A stretch of 64,000 nt of DNA from Myxococcales bacterium. GTDB lineage: Bacteria; Myxococcota_A; Polyangia; Polyangiales; Polyangiaceae. Below, piece after piece: positions 63,301-64,000 of this stretch. The stretch is taken from contig CANJCO010000008.1 in assembly GCA_947473045.1 (NCBI GenBank), positions 54,754 to 118,753 of the forward strand, written 5' to 3'. The notes below the pieces were generated by a model that worked only from the letters and a program-made list of their open reading frames with translations, made no database searches and had not been told where the DNA came from. Position 1 is the stretch's first letter. The number at the start of each line of letters is the position of its first letter. The position numbers and the translations under genes were made by a program.

Positions 63301-64000
63301 CGGTGATGCGTCGGGCGCGCTCGCCGCAATCGAGGCGGCGCTCGAAGCGGACGCCGATCTCGAGGAGTACGGTCAGCTCTTCAACGCTTCTAAGCTCCTC
63401 GGAGACAGCGACGCGGCTCCGAAGTCGATATCGGGGCTCGCGGCGATGCTGGCGCGTCCGTACGCGAACGTCGGCGCGGCTGCCTTGCGATTGTTCGCGG
63501 CCATCGCGCGGGCGCGCGGGGATGTCGCGATGGTCGGCACGTTTGTTCTGCTCGGCGCAGAGCGCGATCCGGATGACGACGAGCTCGTGCGCGAAGCGGA
63601 CGCCATCGCCCGCGGCCTCGGTGATGCGCCTGCCGCTCTCCGATTCTTCAAATCCGTCAAACAGGGGCGCCGCCTCGAAGCCTGGGCTGCGGCCGTTGAA
63701 AGCGCGGTCGCGAGGGGCGACCGGGCGGCCAGCGTGGCTGCGCTCGAGCGCGTTGTCGAGCTGTCGCCCGAAAACGATAAGCCCGTCGCTTCTGACGCGC
63801 TGCGAGCCGCCCGAGCTTCAGATGAGACGCCCCGCGGCATCGGCGAGGATCCCGGTCCCGCGAGCGCGGACGACTGGGCGGCGCTCGCGCAGACGGACGC
63901 GGCCCGGGGCGACCACCCCGCGGCCATCCGCGCGCTCACGCAGGCGGCGCGTCTCGACGCCGGGTCTGTCGAGCGCTGGAGCGCGCTCGAACGTGTCGCC
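60347..64000 (+). CDS. Giant helical-repeat protein, 3' end beyond the window
   Basis: An ATG at 60347, 55 bp after sppA, opens a frame with no stop to base 64000: at least 1218 codons, and the end is not seen. The sequence is Ala/Arg/Leu-rich helical repeats of TPR-like type (for example AEAALPWAQRAVTLRPGDPRALAALIARAV in its middle region and, near the edge, AALAQTDAARGDHPAAIRALTQAARLDAGSVERWSALERVA). No signal peptide or catalytic motif is seen. It resembles the 1655-residue protein at 46159-51126 in size and composition. The several minus-strand open frames here are shadows. Confidence 0.85.
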   Translation, partial: MSEADATTAEPRATLRLAELGPLHAGDDAKADAPEIGVLARRYGRADEGCLRSELARARSRGDARAERDACVDLAKFLANGELSLAEAAGLAERALAVSDDGELREGAAGWFEGCGLHAEAARLLLRGAVAGVDVSLRAAVAFVRAGDAEAARAVLVRSADADDADAASLELLASIAGWAPLVVSAGAAAAAYLQAASRRRAAGRPDAELENRQRALEIDRGNVTAAFALAATWAERGRSGAVASVRRAFDGELDPAASRALHALVVSASPDDVGEVLASALDARLDCSQGDDDAIDFDELLTRSGLDELRTARREILEPAAAARARGTDEAAGSAEPGREPARAWARAARDGDDDARAAALEAAAEFVSAPVRAALLAVAADVRAQLGHADRARLDATLAMRAAPQSMRAAASVRAAFRNSRDLTEVVAMEQGAHHGGVLGAECAELSAALTTVGGFAEALPWAQRAVTLRPGDPRALAALIARAVAVGDATRLCDVLCWVISQALPLTMLAPPLAFGVAALADVDASRAAVVVRRAIDAFGCGDEPLADALIMAARSARDRGLEALVHQRRVDAAQTQQQRCEALMAIARLRAELGDHDGELRALRAARDAGLAISLVAERLPSLVGRAQSADAELAWLTLHAEALEAELPVSAQQHPRRRIAGPEAERVASAGLAAAAALREVGAALWDCTGDRAGALSVWTRAAVLAGEGAMPRLARDVERFAPAGHALETLCELAAASRHAQVAAELEARAASLALAAGDAGRAFDLASSALSRDASVTSALRVAEKGAMGARTPARMSRLYAALSDASLGRFGRRAAHFRGARFFEQCGEPALALKHAASAFEAVPSEGAPLVVLRRAAANAGDDAAAVAVLVAVADSAPSKAARTAWLLRAADAAGGGEVGLRTRFDLLMKAALAARSPLVVSLFADATRALLSSVPAEREALRARVTDAAGAIMGKLEGPDGARIGLDFARLSLEAFGDASGALAAIEAALEADADLEEYGQLFNASKLLGDSDAAPKSISGLAAMLARPYANVGAAALRLFAAIARARGDVAMVGTFVLLGAERDPDDDELVREADAIARGLGDAPAALRFFKSVKQGRRLEAWAAAVESAVARGDRAASVAALERVVELSPENDKPVASDALRAARASDETPRGIGEDPGPASADDWAALAQTDAARGDHPAAIRALTQAARLDAGSVERWSALERVA

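Overview
The window is 64 kb of high-G+C chromosomal DNA, densely packed with genes. It looks like a member of the Myxococcota, most likely a Polyangiales-type soil myxobacterium. This is inferred from the gene repertoire: a Ser/Thr kinase with an N-terminal zinc ribbon, giant TPR-like proteins, MopE-like and other cysteine-rich lipoproteins, DUF4388 and zinc-ribbon/TPR proteins, a stand-alone fatty acyl-AMP ligase, methylmalonyl-CoA epimerase, and PlsB beside a two-permease Mla transporter. No 16S rRNA or other taxonomic marker is present. GTG and TTG starts and 4-bp stop/start overlaps are common. I see no phage, insertion sequence or CRISPR array.

Layout. 1-3.6 kb: 3' end of rlmN, three small exported proteins and a divergent Lgt-like protein, all overlapping or tightly spaced. 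3.6-7.05 kb (minus): a PerR-like regulator, rubrerythrin, a heterodisulfide-reductase-type Fe-S protein, DUF3501 and a thioesterase. This reads as a peroxide/redox operon with an AT-rich promoter/operator in front and a strong terminator-like hairpin after rubrerythrin. 7.1-12.5 kb: fatty acyl-AMP ligase, rluD, a flippase/LPG-synthase-like membrane protein and a MoxR ATPase. 12.5-14.2 kb: parAB. 14.6-21.1 kb: a 61-residue acidic protein, then tig, clpP, clpX and lon, the folding and proteolysis block. 21.2-21.5 kb: tRNA-Val(TAC) and tRNA-Asp(GTC). 21.7-31.6 kb: an envelope-lipid region with an SDR, an acyltransferase, an S66 carboxypeptidase, MlaD-MlaF-MlaE-MlaE, a small membrane protein, PlsB and a lipoprotein. 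31.7-36.2 kb: methylmalonyl-CoA epimerase, then PEGA, Asp-rich, MopE-like and TPR envelope proteins. 36.3-45.6 kb: housekeeping genes (proA, rsfS, a solo HPt, tatBC, a second RlmN-like enzyme, a second MoxR, DUF4388, rlmB, pyrF) and a coiled-coil membrane protein. 45.9-64 kb: a 71-residue biotinyl carrier, a 1655-residue repeat protein, a Ser/Thr kinase, an M23 peptidase, a HEAT-like protein, a methyltransferase-like protein, a Cys-rich lipoprotein, a zinc-ribbon/GYF-like/TPR membrane protein, SppA, and a second giant helical-repeat protein that runs off the end.

How the genes work together. Three themes stand out: protein quality control (trigger factor, ClpXP, Lon, SppA, Tat export), outer-membrane and phospholipid homeostasis (Mla, PlsB, LPLAT, Lgt-like, M23 and S66 murein enzymes), and peroxide defence (PerR/rubrerythrin/Fe-S/DUF3501). 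The most promising under-described elements are the attenuated PerR-rubrerythrin operon, the Lgt paralog whose family-critical motifs are altered, the two-permease Mla system with an unusual ABC signature, and the pair of giant repeat proteins near the kinase and SppA. All functional statements rest on motif recognition by eye; no database search was run.
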